Below, in pieces: positions 12,001 to 21,152 of a stretch of 64,000 nt of DNA (positions are counted from its first letter, which is position 1; each line of letters opens with the position of its first letter). The position numbers and the translations under genes are program-made. Below the pieces are notes generated by a model that was not told where the DNA came from, did no database searches, and saw only the letters and a program-made list of their open reading frames with translations. Source of the DNA: Membranipora membranacea (taxonomy: Eukaryota > Bryozoa > Gymnolaemata > Cheilostomatida > Membraniporidae); NCBI GenBank assembly GCA_914767715.1, contig OU612066.1:16993001-17057000 (forward strand), given 5' to 3'.

Positions 12001-14531
12001 GCCTGCCCATTTCACCACTAGGCATTACAACCATTAATCTGCATGTTGTATTGATGGGCTACATACATGCATTGGCTCTTCTAGGCATCAAAATACACTC
12101 CTATTGTAAATATTTAGTATCGTAATGTTGTATTGCCTATGATTTATTCTGTAGACAAGCTGCCGCGAATAAACGAAGGAAACGGTGATGCAGCTGGAAT
12201 AGGAGGTATATTGGCCACTGAGATAAAATCTGGTAAGAAAATTTGATATCCGATCTTGATCCTTTCAGAGCTAGCCAAACAGCAGTTTTGGCAACATCAA
12301 ACTCATCTCAAAATCTACAAAAATATTATTTTTAATTTTCCCAAAACCATGCCACCTTAACCCATGTGTACTGCATAAAGAGTTTGGTTAGGATTAACCG
12401 ACTAAAGATTTCACTGGGATAGCCGATTCAACCAATGATGTCTGTCGCTTTCTCAAGCTCCTCAAATATATATACATATTTATACATACACACACATATA
12501 TTTGTCCCACTCTAATAAGTTGGAACAATCTGTTTTGAGTCCAATGCTTACGTCCTCCTTTTAACAGGGGCAGAGGTTATTCCCGTGGCAGGAGATTTTT
12601 GTACTATATGTAACCAGTTCTATATGATCGGCACTGATCCAGCTGATATGTGTGCACATGTCCGTGCTGCCAAGGTGAGTGAGTCCTGTCAACTAAACCA
12701 GGGGTGATGTCTGATATATCACAAAAGTTTTGATGTTTATAGTGAAGGGCTGATTTGAATTGCAATTTTTTAACCACATTCAGTAAGCCTTTTTTCGAAA
12801 ATGTTCCTTAATGAACTAGCTTGAAAGTATTGACCAAGTACCCAAGCTGTTTTTGGGCCTGGTCTGTAGCCTGTGATTTGCTTGCATAAAAATGAGAGAA
12901 CACCCCCTTAAAAATGAGAGAAAATCCAACAAGATTGCTATCATTTGGTTATTGACAGAATACAACTTAAATTATTCACTCCCATATATATAAATATATA
13001 AGTTTTAGCTTTAAATAAATCGAATTATGATAACGAATTTTCTAACATCATTAATATCCTAATTTAAGAAAAATGTTTCTCTACCACTGGTGCTGGGGGG
13101 TCTTTCAATTAGAAACAGCCAAAATCGCAATCTGATCCCTCACCCAATGATACCTGCTAGGCTCTCGCTTTCAAATCGCTCAATCATTGATGGAACTATA
13201 TATATATTCTGAGTGAGCGATTAGGGAGCGATTTTGTCTAATTCAAAGACAAAGTGAGTGATGATTTTGACTTTGGAGCGATGTGATAGTGATAACTTGC
13301 TTTACTAAAACATCACTCATTCTAATTGAAAGACTTCCTGGCTAACCAGTAATACCCAAATCTGCAAAAACTGGGTACGCTTCTATTTATTGATGTCTAT
13401 GAATGTAATTGACAGACATATAACCACCTTGCCCATCTCGTGTTATCTCCATACTTAACTCCTTTGCTTTCCTCGTATTAGCCTCTAGATAAAATGATGT
13501 ATTTCAGGGTATTGAGTTAGCCGATGAGAGCTCAGAGCCTGAAGTAGAAGAGTTCACGGAGCCTATAGTAAAGGCTAAAGCCGATTCTAGTATTGGGAAG
13601 AAAGTAGAAAAAGAGGGTGGTGCTGATAGCCAAGCTGCAGAAGCGACCAAGTCCACTGAGGACCCTAAGGCTAAGTCTGAAGCTGACCTTGAGGCTAAAT
13701 GTGATGCTGACCCTGAGGCTAAATGTGATGCTGACCCTGAGGCTAAATCTGAAGATAATCCTAAGGCTAAACCTGACATCGACCCCGAGGCTAAGTCAAA
13801 AGATGGACCTGAGGCTATGGATAATGAGAGTCAAAGTGAAGGTCAAGGGGAGACAAAGGCTGATGGTGAAGAGAATGCGAATCCCGGTGAACTCGAAAAG
13901 AAAGAGAAACCTGTTGAAAAGGTAATTTGAAACTTGGAGTTTGCCTCAGGTGGATGAAGAAAACACATGTGTTGATGGCTAGATACTCTTCTCATTTTCG
14001 TAAAGCATCTTCATACTATTATGATGCTCCAAGAGCTAAGCAATATTTTCGTAGTTGAATTTCAACCAATTTGAAAGTTGAAACCTATAAACAATTTTCA
14101 CCGTACTATCCTCAGATATCATGTCTTATGAGATTGCAGTCTTTTCTTGTGATAATAATTCCCTGGTACCTTATTTATCTTGATAGGAAGATGCTGTAAG
14201 TGTAGAGGAGAAAGGAAAAGCTGCAGTCATATCAGAAAATGATGATGGTACATCCAAAGGTACGCTGTCACCCTTCCTGACTCAAGTCTGTTTTACTTTA
14301 CGCAAAATATTAAAGAAGTTATCCTCTCATTTTGTCTGGGCAGACAACTCTTTGTTTAGACATTAGAAAGCAACACGTATTACATTACTAAAAGCAATGA
14401 ACTCCCTCTTAGGAAGAGGGAGTTCATTGCTAAAAGACAGATTCCAAATGTATCAAGTTTTATTGACCATAAAAGATTTATGTTTGTGTGACTTTTTCTG
14501 TACTTTAGATGAAACTGTTACTGATGGATGA
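1..14531 (+). CDS. Multi-U1/matrin-type zinc-finger nuclear protein (5' end outside window)
   Basis: Twenty-one phase-consistent exons: 1-150, 416-586, 1032-1209, 1577-1921, 2079-2518, 3802-3840, 4218-4268, 4714-4836, 5618-5683, 5889-6074, 6441-6548, 6823-7023, 7424-7513, 7893-7994, 8426-8587, 8991-9084, 12155-12232, 12568-12674, 13508-13921, 14187-14259 and 14509-14531 (TGA). They give 1066 residues. Residues 1-280 are Ala/Gln-rich. Residues 282-428 are Pro/Arg/Gly-rich with repeated RGPPPDF and RWGP units. Fingers with spacing near C-x2-C-x12-H-x5-H follow: CTTC (about 488), CVTC (615), CEIC, CLIC, CFCC, CEDC and CTIC (about 873). The seventh lacks its second His. Residues 898-1035 are acidic and carry an 8-residue Lys/Asp/Pro/Glu repeat. 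U1-type fingers generally bind RNA or DNA in the nucleus; the last resembles the matrin-3/CIZ1 type. I cannot assign an orthologue. Intron 9085-12154 hosts an antisense collagen gene. Confidence 0.5.
3450..3648. mobile_element. Foldback MITE, copy 1
   Basis: In an intron of the zinc-finger gene. The left arm (AACAAGCCAATTGTTGACTC, GATTGGCTGGTGGGAGAGAG, then CCTGAAAGTACC) is the approximate inverse of the right arm (GTACTTTCAGTCACCTGGCA, ACCAACCAGCTAATC, GAGCCAACGCATTGGCTAGT). Centre near 3533-3570. Confidence 0.5.
4888..4965 (+). repeat. tRNA-derived SINE head
   Basis: GGTGGCTCAGTTGGTTAGAG (A-box) and GTGGGCTTGAATCCCAC (B-box with a perfect 5-bp T-stem), with an extended anticodon-arm region CCTTC...GAAGG. 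No matching acceptor stem, so a SINE and not a tRNA gene. A long perfect hairpin lies just downstream. Confidence 0.5.
5052..5120. other. Perfect 26-bp hairpin
   Basis: TTTTTAATCATCCTGTCCGG plus GTTGAT (5052-5077) is exactly inverted at 5095-5120 around a 17-nt loop, in an intron. It probably belongs to the tail of the element that starts at 4888, or is a separate foldback insertion. Confidence 0.5.
9471..11239 (-). CDS. Short-chain collagen C4-like membrane protein, copy A (nested)
   Basis: Four exons on the minus strand: 11084-11239, 10743-10925, 10486-10564 and 9471-10075, giving 340 residues with consistent phases (0, 0, 1). Residues about 15-35 form one hydrophobic segment with no signal cleavage site, which suggests a type II membrane anchor. 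Twelve Gly-X-Y triplets span about 87-122, with charged GKDGRDGKD at the end. The C-terminal domain (about 140-340) has YSGASYIRWGRKSCP, GGGTNYQCIPDDPEY, PCVAC, IMIPAKTHCP, YVCVD and a terminal CVVCTK, which are hallmarks of the sponge short-chain (spongin-like) collagen C4 family. The gene lies wholly inside an intron of the zinc-finger gene, on the opposite strand. AATAAA on the minus strand (9400-9405) lies 66 nt past the stop. It shares its upstream block with copy B. Matrix or cell-surface function is inferred from the family. Confidence 0.5.
11274..11345 (-). promoter_or_regulatory. Conserved upstream block of collagen copy A
   Basis: Read on the minus strand, this sequence 35-105 nt upstream of the ATG contains GGCGCAGCAATGACTGAAAT followed by AAAACCT (11274-11300) and a GATAAGCCC motif (11318-11326). 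Both blocks recur upstream of collagen copy B (19052-19078 and 19098-19106), although the sequence around them has diverged. This is the likely core promoter and leader. GATAAG is a GATA-factor type site; its use here is inferred. Confidence 0.5.
11557..11635 (-). repeat. tRNA-derived SINE
   Basis: The minus strand has GAGTGGCATAGTGATCAGAT and CCTGGGTTCGATCCTGTATG (B-box). It lies in about 700 bp present between collagen copy A and the host exon but absent from the matching interval of copy B. Confidence 0.5.
13100..13334. mobile_element. MITE-like element in zinc-finger gene intron
   Basis: The perfect 15-bp terminal inverted repeat GTCTTTCAATTAGAA (13100-13114) and TTCTAATTGAAAGAC (13320-13334) enclose 205 bp. 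The interior contains repeated AGCGATT motifs. No coding capacity. Confidence 0.5.
13672..13806 (+). repeat. 24-bp coding repeat in the acidic tail exon
   Basis: The run GAGGCTAAATGTGATGCTGA and relatives occurs at 24-bp spacing, encoding EAKCDADP-like octads. Two adjacent units are identical. It lies inside exon 13508-13921 of the zinc-finger gene. Confidence 0.5.
14393..14431. other. Near-perfect palindrome in last intron
   Basis: AGCAATGAACTCCCTCTT (14393-14410), a 3-nt AGG loop, then AAGAGGGAGTTCATTGCT (14414-14431): an 18-bp perfect stem. It lies in the last intron of the zinc-finger gene, 78 nt before the final exon. Confidence 0.5.
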
Positions 14532-16984
14532 TGACTGGCTTATATTCTAAAGAATGATACCTCCTTATCCTGACAGTATGTTAATTTCTGGTGATAAAAT
14601 ATTCTGCATTCTGATTTACATTACCGTATTGCCAAAGTCCCTGACTTTATTGGTCTTTCATGATAATTACACATGAAGTCCATTTACTTTCATAAAATAA
14701 TCCGGAAAGGATGTCTTCATTTGGTGCACTCCAGCGTTATGCATTATCTTACAGCATATACACAACTTTACGTTTTACTTTGTAGAGGAATTCCCATTTC
14801 TTAATTGTTTGGCACTGCATCTGAAGAGTTAACCATACAGACATACACAACCGATCATAGTGGCTTGTGATGTGTTAAACAGGTATTGGTGCAATTTATG
14901 CTTCCTTTCCACACAGTGTACATGTAAACAGAAGGATTGTGGAAATCGAATCCACAATATAACCTAACCTGAAAAACATCAATTGGACCCTAAATAACTT
15001 GTGAACTAGAACTTTTGCAGCAGGATCAATGGAAAAAATGTTTTGCATTTTTTTACACGGTTTCGGCTTGATTTCTTATAATCATCACCTTTCTAGAGTA
15101 TCATTGTAGAATAATAATAGTTTGAGGGCTCAAATGCTTCCCAGGTTTTTCTGTGGCATCTCATCATTATAACATGAATGCTATTCCTCAAAACTTCCTC
15201 GGGGAACAAGATGAGTTCTCGAATATTAGATTATGTTATAAAGACTTTAAGATTTTTTCTGTGTTCATATATAATCAGTGTTCCCTCTTTCCTATGGTTT
15301 TCTGTCTATAGTTATTCTGGATAACCACATGCATGCATCATTACTGCAAACAACTCCACTGCTCACCAAGTTTTGTTAACTTTGTGTAACACTCTATATC
15401 AATTATCCTGTCTCATACTATGTATATAATCCGCTGCCAAATTTTATGCTGTCAATTACCAATCTGCTTAGCATGGATGTCAAACTTTGATATAAATGGT
15501 TAAGTTCTGTCCTTCTCTCCAAGAACTAAGAGAAAACTTGACTTAATTACGAGCCCATAAAGGATGACTCAACGCCTTGTGATGGAACAGTTTATGTAAT
15601 AATGTAAGAGGAGGCTGTGAAAGAAGATTCTACAGGCTGCTGCGGCAGCTGCGGCTCTCAATAACAATTGCTTAACCCTTATTGATGTGGTGGTGCATTG
15701 GACAGCCATTATAGGTGTGCTTGAACGCTTTATACTGGTTAGTTTGTTTGTACGTGATTGAATACTTTACATCCTCAGCTTTGGTGATTTTCAGAGCAGC
15801 TGACAATGTCGCCAGTGCCCTATAACTAGTTTTGGCCGAGATAAAGTTTTAAAGAAAATAAATTGATTGATTTCTGCATGTGACACAATGATGCAATACT
15901 TGCCCGATTCAATAACCATGAACCGTCAAGCAAAAACAATCACTGATCCTTATCCCGATTCTCTCTAAGTCCCAGTCCCTCATAATCTGAAACCAGCACT
16001 GAAACCCTTCTATCAAATCCCTCGCAATATACTTTTTTTGTTTGTTGTTTTTAAACACCCACTTCGATGAATATGATCATAAACACTATCAGTGGGCGCC
16101 TTGCCCGGACTGGTTAAACCTGTTTTCAATCATTCCTCATGTATTGATAGTCACTCGTGTGTAGATTAATTTTTTTGGTGGCGTGACAAAAGTATCAACT
16201 GCGTAATTTGTCCAAGTCTTTTTGTGGTCCCTGGCACAGTGGTATGCAACGTAAGACCAACAGTACTACCTCTCTCTCAAGCCTAACATGTCCCAAGAAG
16301 AAGATATCAGAAGCTACACTATAATGCAATGATAGACTGTGACGTACTGTCACCCCCTCCTGCCATATAAATGAGTTTCATTAGAAACACTATCTGAGTT
16401 TAAGTTTTTACTACCAATCGATGTGCGACTAAGGTAGAACGAAGGCCATCAATTCCCCAATGACTTCATTGCAATGGATCAGAACCATCCCAGAAGACGT
16501 TACCAGAAGTAGTGAGGTATTATATTCTTACATCATGATCAATTAATTGCTGCATATTTTTCACTGCAATCGCATAATCGCAGCATATTTTTCACTGCAA
16601 TCGCATTTTTGACAATAACTAGACTTAGTTGCTTTCTATCCTCCATTTAACTGGCAGTTTGGCGTTGGCTTAGCCTCTGGTGTGGACAATTTCCCACATG
16701 TCCTAATCGTGAATGCATTAATCATTGTCCATCATCTATCTGACAATGTATCATGGGGAAATATTGTTGCTAACAGAGAGGAAAAATCAATAGCAACATA
16801 AGCTCTATCTGCTGGTATGCTTGTAGGTTAAGTGACTGCTGCCAACTAGAAAAGACACAGAATGTCTCCTTGATAAGGTAAGAAATGTCTCAAAGGAACG
16901 TATATACTTATCTACTTAGCATTAGTTTTCCCTCTCGACATGTCAAGGAAGAAGTTGCAAGGTGTGTTGGGTTCGAATAAGTCA
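14532..16984. other. Spacer between zinc-finger gene and collagen copy B
   Basis: The two genes converge here. No exon found. One short direct duplication is present (GCATATTTTTCACTGCAATC at about 16552 and 16583). The 3' untranslated region of the zinc-finger gene must start here, but I cannot name its polyadenylation site. Confidence 0.5.
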
Positions 16985-17079
16985 TTTATTTAAAGATCTG
17001 AGAATTGTAAATTCCCAGAAACCTGAAACATCATCCACAAACTTATTTTTATTAAGCTGATGAAAAAAACGCGAGATAT

Positions 17080-19019
17080 TTATTTACTGCAGACCACACA
17101 TGACAGAGCCGGTTCCTTTTTATAAGGTGGGCAGTTATACAAAGCTCCGTAACCAGAGCATCCTGCCCCGGTTGGATAAATGAGTGAGCCGACATTGTTA
17201 GGGTGATACTCCGATGTCAGGATCTCGGGCTTTGCGTCAACACATACATAGGATGTGGCAAAATATTCTGTTGTGAACAGGTCGTCACCTTGGCCGTCAT
17301 GTTCTGCTTGAGACATGATATATCCCTGATACTCTAGTGTCCAATCAGCAGATGGGCAGCGGGTCTTGGCTGGGATCATAATTTGATTAACTCTCTGATT
17401 TGTCTCACAAGCTACGCAGGGTACTTCGTAGTTATCTATTGAGCTTTTAAAATCACGGTAAATGGTTGCGCGAAGGTATGAGTGAAATCCAGGTGGAGCA
17501 ATGGACTGATATTCTGGATCATCCGGGATACATTGATAGTTGGTGCCCCCACCTGCTGAGCGGTATTCTTTGCCAGCCATTTGACCTCTGTATATCAACT
17601 TTGATGAACTGGGACATGATTTTCTTCCCCAGCGGATGTAACTAACTCCACTGTAAACAGGCAGATTGGATGAAAGTTGCTTCCACTCTGCAAATAAGAC
17701 AAAATACGGTCTCAAATTGATAACTGCTCCCAAATTGTTAATGAACACTGCAGATGTATGAGGAAATTGTCCGCTCCTCGCCAAATATAAAAATTTGCCA
17801 CAAACTTTCACTCACTGATAAAGCTGGATTTCCCCACTTAATAATTACAAGAGATGTGTATACAATGGATGATTTATTCATCAGCATTTGCTGAGATAAT
17901 TAGCGTGATATAATAAATACAGATGTGGTAGTTGATTTGGCTTGTGCAGTGCAACTACTTTTATCTACTACTATTTCATCATACCTGAGCAGGGGCAATA
18001 TCTAACATGATTTCTACTCAAAGCGCTTTGAATTTTCACACCCTTTAAATCTTGCTTAACTATAGCAGTACATTGCTGCCTGACTATGAAATGCGTTGGT
18101 CTGTGTAAAATCTGCAAAATCAATATTAGTTGATCGATCGCTTGACCTATATTGGATACATCCCAAGATGGTGAAACTCTCAAAATTGATTTGCAAAAAA
18201 ACAAGTCATATCCCTTCCTCGGGTCGTTTGTTGTAAGTTATTACTGACCTTTAGTTACTGTCTCACTGATAACACCTCTAAGAAGGTTTAATGAGGCAAA
18301 GTCCTTTCCGCCGCGTCCATCTTTACCCTACAACAATAAAGCTTTCCACGTTCTTGGAGGGATCAAATAGATGGTACTGATATGATAACAAATGATTGTT
18401 CAAAATTAAAAAAAAAGCTTGTCTCTGGGTTTATTGATGTCTGCATGGTAATCTCTACATGGAAATGGGTTTTCGTTTTAACAGCTATCATAACTTACTG
18501 GTACACCAGGTGCTCCAGCTGCCCCGGCCGCTCCAGCTACCCCTGAAGGACCTGGGGGTCCAGGAGGTCCTCTTAGCAGGGAGGTTAAATCTTCTCCAGA
18601 TGTAGATATAACTTCCCTTTTGTCTACCATCAGTACACCTTCAACAGTACCCTGCTGATGCTGTGCACATTGCTGCAAAGCAGAATTACAGCATTATCAC
18701 ATTTCAATAACTATCAGTGCAGACCATAGATATAAAATCCATCTATGGTTCAGGCGTACACTCCAGCCTGTGACATGTCAGAAAGAATCCAGTTCCATGA
18801 TAATCCTTTATATTTTAGGTCATTCTATTTTATGAATTTATGACCATTAGCGTATGTACTTACTGTCTTTAAAGAGTCAATCTCCGCTTGAAAACCTGGT
18901 TCAGTGTATAATTTATCATACACAACAACTCCAGCTAGTATAACGTTGGAAATGAAGCAGATTATCTGACCCACTGTCAGCCTGAACTGAGCAGCACTTG
19001 TCTTACTGTCACTGTCCAT
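17080..19019 (-). CDS. Short-chain collagen C4-like membrane protein, copy B
   Basis: Four minus-strand exons with the same phases as copy A: 18864-19019, 18499-18672, 18249-18327 and 17080-17687, giving 338 residues. It starts MDSDSKTSAAQFRLTVGQ and has one transmembrane segment (about 15-35). There are eleven Gly-X-Y triplets; GIP of copy A is missing and GRD is changed to GRG. The C-terminal domain keeps RWGRKSCP, GGGTNYQCIPDDPEY, PCVAC, IMIPAKTRCP, YVCVD and CVVCSK. All splice sites and the stop are intact, so it is probably functional. It lies outside the zinc-finger gene, tail to tail with its end. AATAAA on the minus strand is at 16985-16990. It arose by tandem duplication with copy A; an altered copy of the host exon follows at 19230-19311. 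Confidence 0.5.
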
Positions 19020-19051
19020 GGCTTCTCATTATATGGATGATCTTAGTTGTC

Positions 19052-19106
19052 AGGTTTTATTTCAGTCATTGCTGCGCCATATGAGATGTCCCAGCAGGGG
19101 CTTATC
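19052..19106 (-). promoter_or_regulatory. Conserved upstream block of collagen copy B
   Basis: This is the counterpart of the block upstream of copy A. It has the same 27-nt core (19052-19078) and a GATAAGCCC motif (19098-19106) at similar distances from the ATG. Conservation of short blocks amid diverged flanks suggests they are regulatory. Confidence 0.5.
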
Positions 19107-19229
19107 AGATACCCCTGCAATGAAGTTATATAACATGCATGATATTCAGCAGTATGTATCCAGACGTATAAAATCGGTTTGGAGATATTTACTATCTCAA
19201 TGTTCTATTGTATATAATTTAATTTGTAG

Positions 19230-19311
19230 ACAAGCTGCCACAACAAAAGATATGAAAACAACGGTGATGCAGTTGGAACAGGAGGTATATAAGCAACTGA
19301 GATCAAATCTA
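19230..19311 (+). pseudogene. Decayed copy 2 of zinc-finger gene exon 12155-12232
   Basis: The sequence from ACAAGCTGCCAC to AAATCTA, with AG before and GTAAGG after, matches the host exon 12155-12232. It is 82 nt long rather than 78 and meets TGA in the ancestral frame after nine codons. It sits at the same place relative to collagen copy B as the real exon does relative to copy A, so it was carried along in the duplication and has no coding role there. Confidence 0.5.
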
Positions 19312-19540
19312 GTAAGGAATTTTGATCTACCCCATAGAATACCAAAGCAAGTTGGTGAGATATTCTCACAGTGGTGCTGAGGTCAGGATTCAGAATGACT
19401 AAAATAAGGAGAAAGTAATCCCAAAATATTGTAACATTGATCTCTTTGGATCCAAACCTGCTCACAGCTCAAATTCTTCTTGTTTTTACTTATTTATAAA
19501 CTGTCATCAGCCTTCATAGCTTAAACAACAATAATTCTTA

Positions 19541-19810
19541 ATCTTCAAACATCACTCCAACTAATATATCTTTGAAAAGGAAGCAGATTATCTGACCCAC
19601 TGTCAGCCTGAACTGAGCAGCAGATGTCTTACTATCCCCATCTATGTCATCAGGAAATATGGTAGCATCCTTTTGGTTAGGATTCATATCAAACATTACA
19701 GCACCATCTCTACCATGGGCGTCACTTATCGTACCAATATGAATCATGTTCATGTTGACTGTTGACATGTTTTCCACCAGTATTTTTGGTTGACCATTAG
19801 CTAAAATCAT
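19541..19810 (-). pseudogene. Collagen copy C: first-exon remnant
   Basis: On the minus strand, SKTSAAQFRLTVGQIICFLF matches exon 1 of copies A and B. The initiator ATG has become ATA (TAT at the CAT position, near 19642-19644). The transmembrane segment then diverges and ends in a stop, and exons 2-4 are absent. An open frame runs upstream through what used to be the leader. A weak match to the conserved upstream block lies at about 19677-19705. This is a dead copy. Confidence 0.5.
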
Positions 19811-20136
19811 CCATCAGGTGTGGAAAGACCAATATGTAACTACTGAAATGATCCAGAGCATAATGTATCCAGGAAAAATAGAAAATGTTGTGCGGCTAAT
19901 CTTAAGTTTATCCTGTTTACACCATAACAGTTGGTACCGTAGTAATTGCTGTTTTATGATAACTCAACTGAAAATAATTTAACACAAAAAAAGGAATTAC
20001 CACAGTATGATAATGATTTTGTTCGCAAGAGTGTTGATGCCTTGGTATAAAAGGTTTTTCGAATGCTCTTTTTCTTGTCAGGAATTGTTATACTCTATAC
20101 GTAACATAATATATATGTACATTTTTCCGTGTTCAG

Positions 20137-20214
20137 GCTGCCTGGATTCAATGAAGGTACCAGTTATGCAGATAGAATACGAGGTATGATGACTGCTGAG
20201 ACCATAATTATATG
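20137..20214 (+). pseudogene. Copy 3 of zinc-finger gene exon 12155-12232
   Basis: This 78-nt block is preceded by TTCAG and followed by GTAAGA, and it aligns with the host exon (LP..NEG, then GDA-like, then TAE near the end). One frame is open through the whole block, unlike copy 2, but it enters in a different phase from the original exon. It does not join in frame to the next visible exon at 21153. Probably a relic, though exonisation in another transcript is possible. Confidence 0.5.
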
Positions 20215-21152
20215 GTAAGAAATTTCAATATTTCTTCTCAAAAATCTTCAATATAAGTCACATACTTGATAAAATCACCCTTCTTGAGTAAAATAATTCA
20301 GAGCCAAATCGTAAGTCATGCCTTGACTTGATTGCATGGCTGCATGTGTCTGTTGGTCTTACTTACACGGTGTTTCATGAAATGAACTCCAGAATTCACT
20401 GAAATCTGACCTCTACATTGCATAGTATTGAGGTCTGGTGGGCAAAAAAGTACAAAGTTTGCTCAATTTTAGACGAACCTTGTTGAGATGATCTCTACCT
20501 TCTTCAGATGATCCGGCTTTGTTGGAAATTTTCGGAGCATGTTAAAACTCACAATCCATAGCCCAACTCACAAGTTGGGCTATTGACAATTTACCGGTAG
20601 GTTAGACAGTGTATGGTAATATGAGCTTTTCCCGTTTATCACCCTCTCAAGCCTGAAAAATTTTCCTACTCATCGTCCACATTTCCGTGCTAAATCTAAA
20701 CTTGAATATTTATAAATTCTCTGACATAACTGCATGTCATTTATCTTAGCCTATGGTATTTCCACACCTTTTATATCCTTTACTCTTGATTTGAGCTCGA
20801 TAAAAATGTATAATAATAATAATAATCTGAATTGGACCTCCAAATTGGCCTCCCTCCCATTGCCCAGAGTCAAAATATATGAGTTTTTATGAGCCACATG
20901 TTCTAACTTCCAGTGCTCCAATCAAATGATGACTTTGACCACTGCTTTCTGGGATTGATAATTGTAATGAATTGTTATAAAAAGTCAGCTTGACATCAGT
21001 GTAACATCCTATCCCATATGATCCCTTACGGATTGTGATGTCATCCTCATGTTGAAGTTATGTAGAATGCAAGATCAGGTCAAATTGTTTCAATATTGAG
21101 TCTCCGTTCTTTCATAGTTTTAAAGCAAACTACAATTCTTCTTTTTATTCAG
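20215..21152. other. Spacer before the C2H2 exons
   Basis: No upstream exon of the C2H2 gene could be recognised. Only an AT-rich stretch with an AATAAT run near 20811-20824. Confidence 0.5.

Noticed and set aside
13504-13925. Frames in other phases over the acidic repeat exon
   Set aside because: Open only because of the 24-bp repeat. The phase-0 frame fits both splice junctions.
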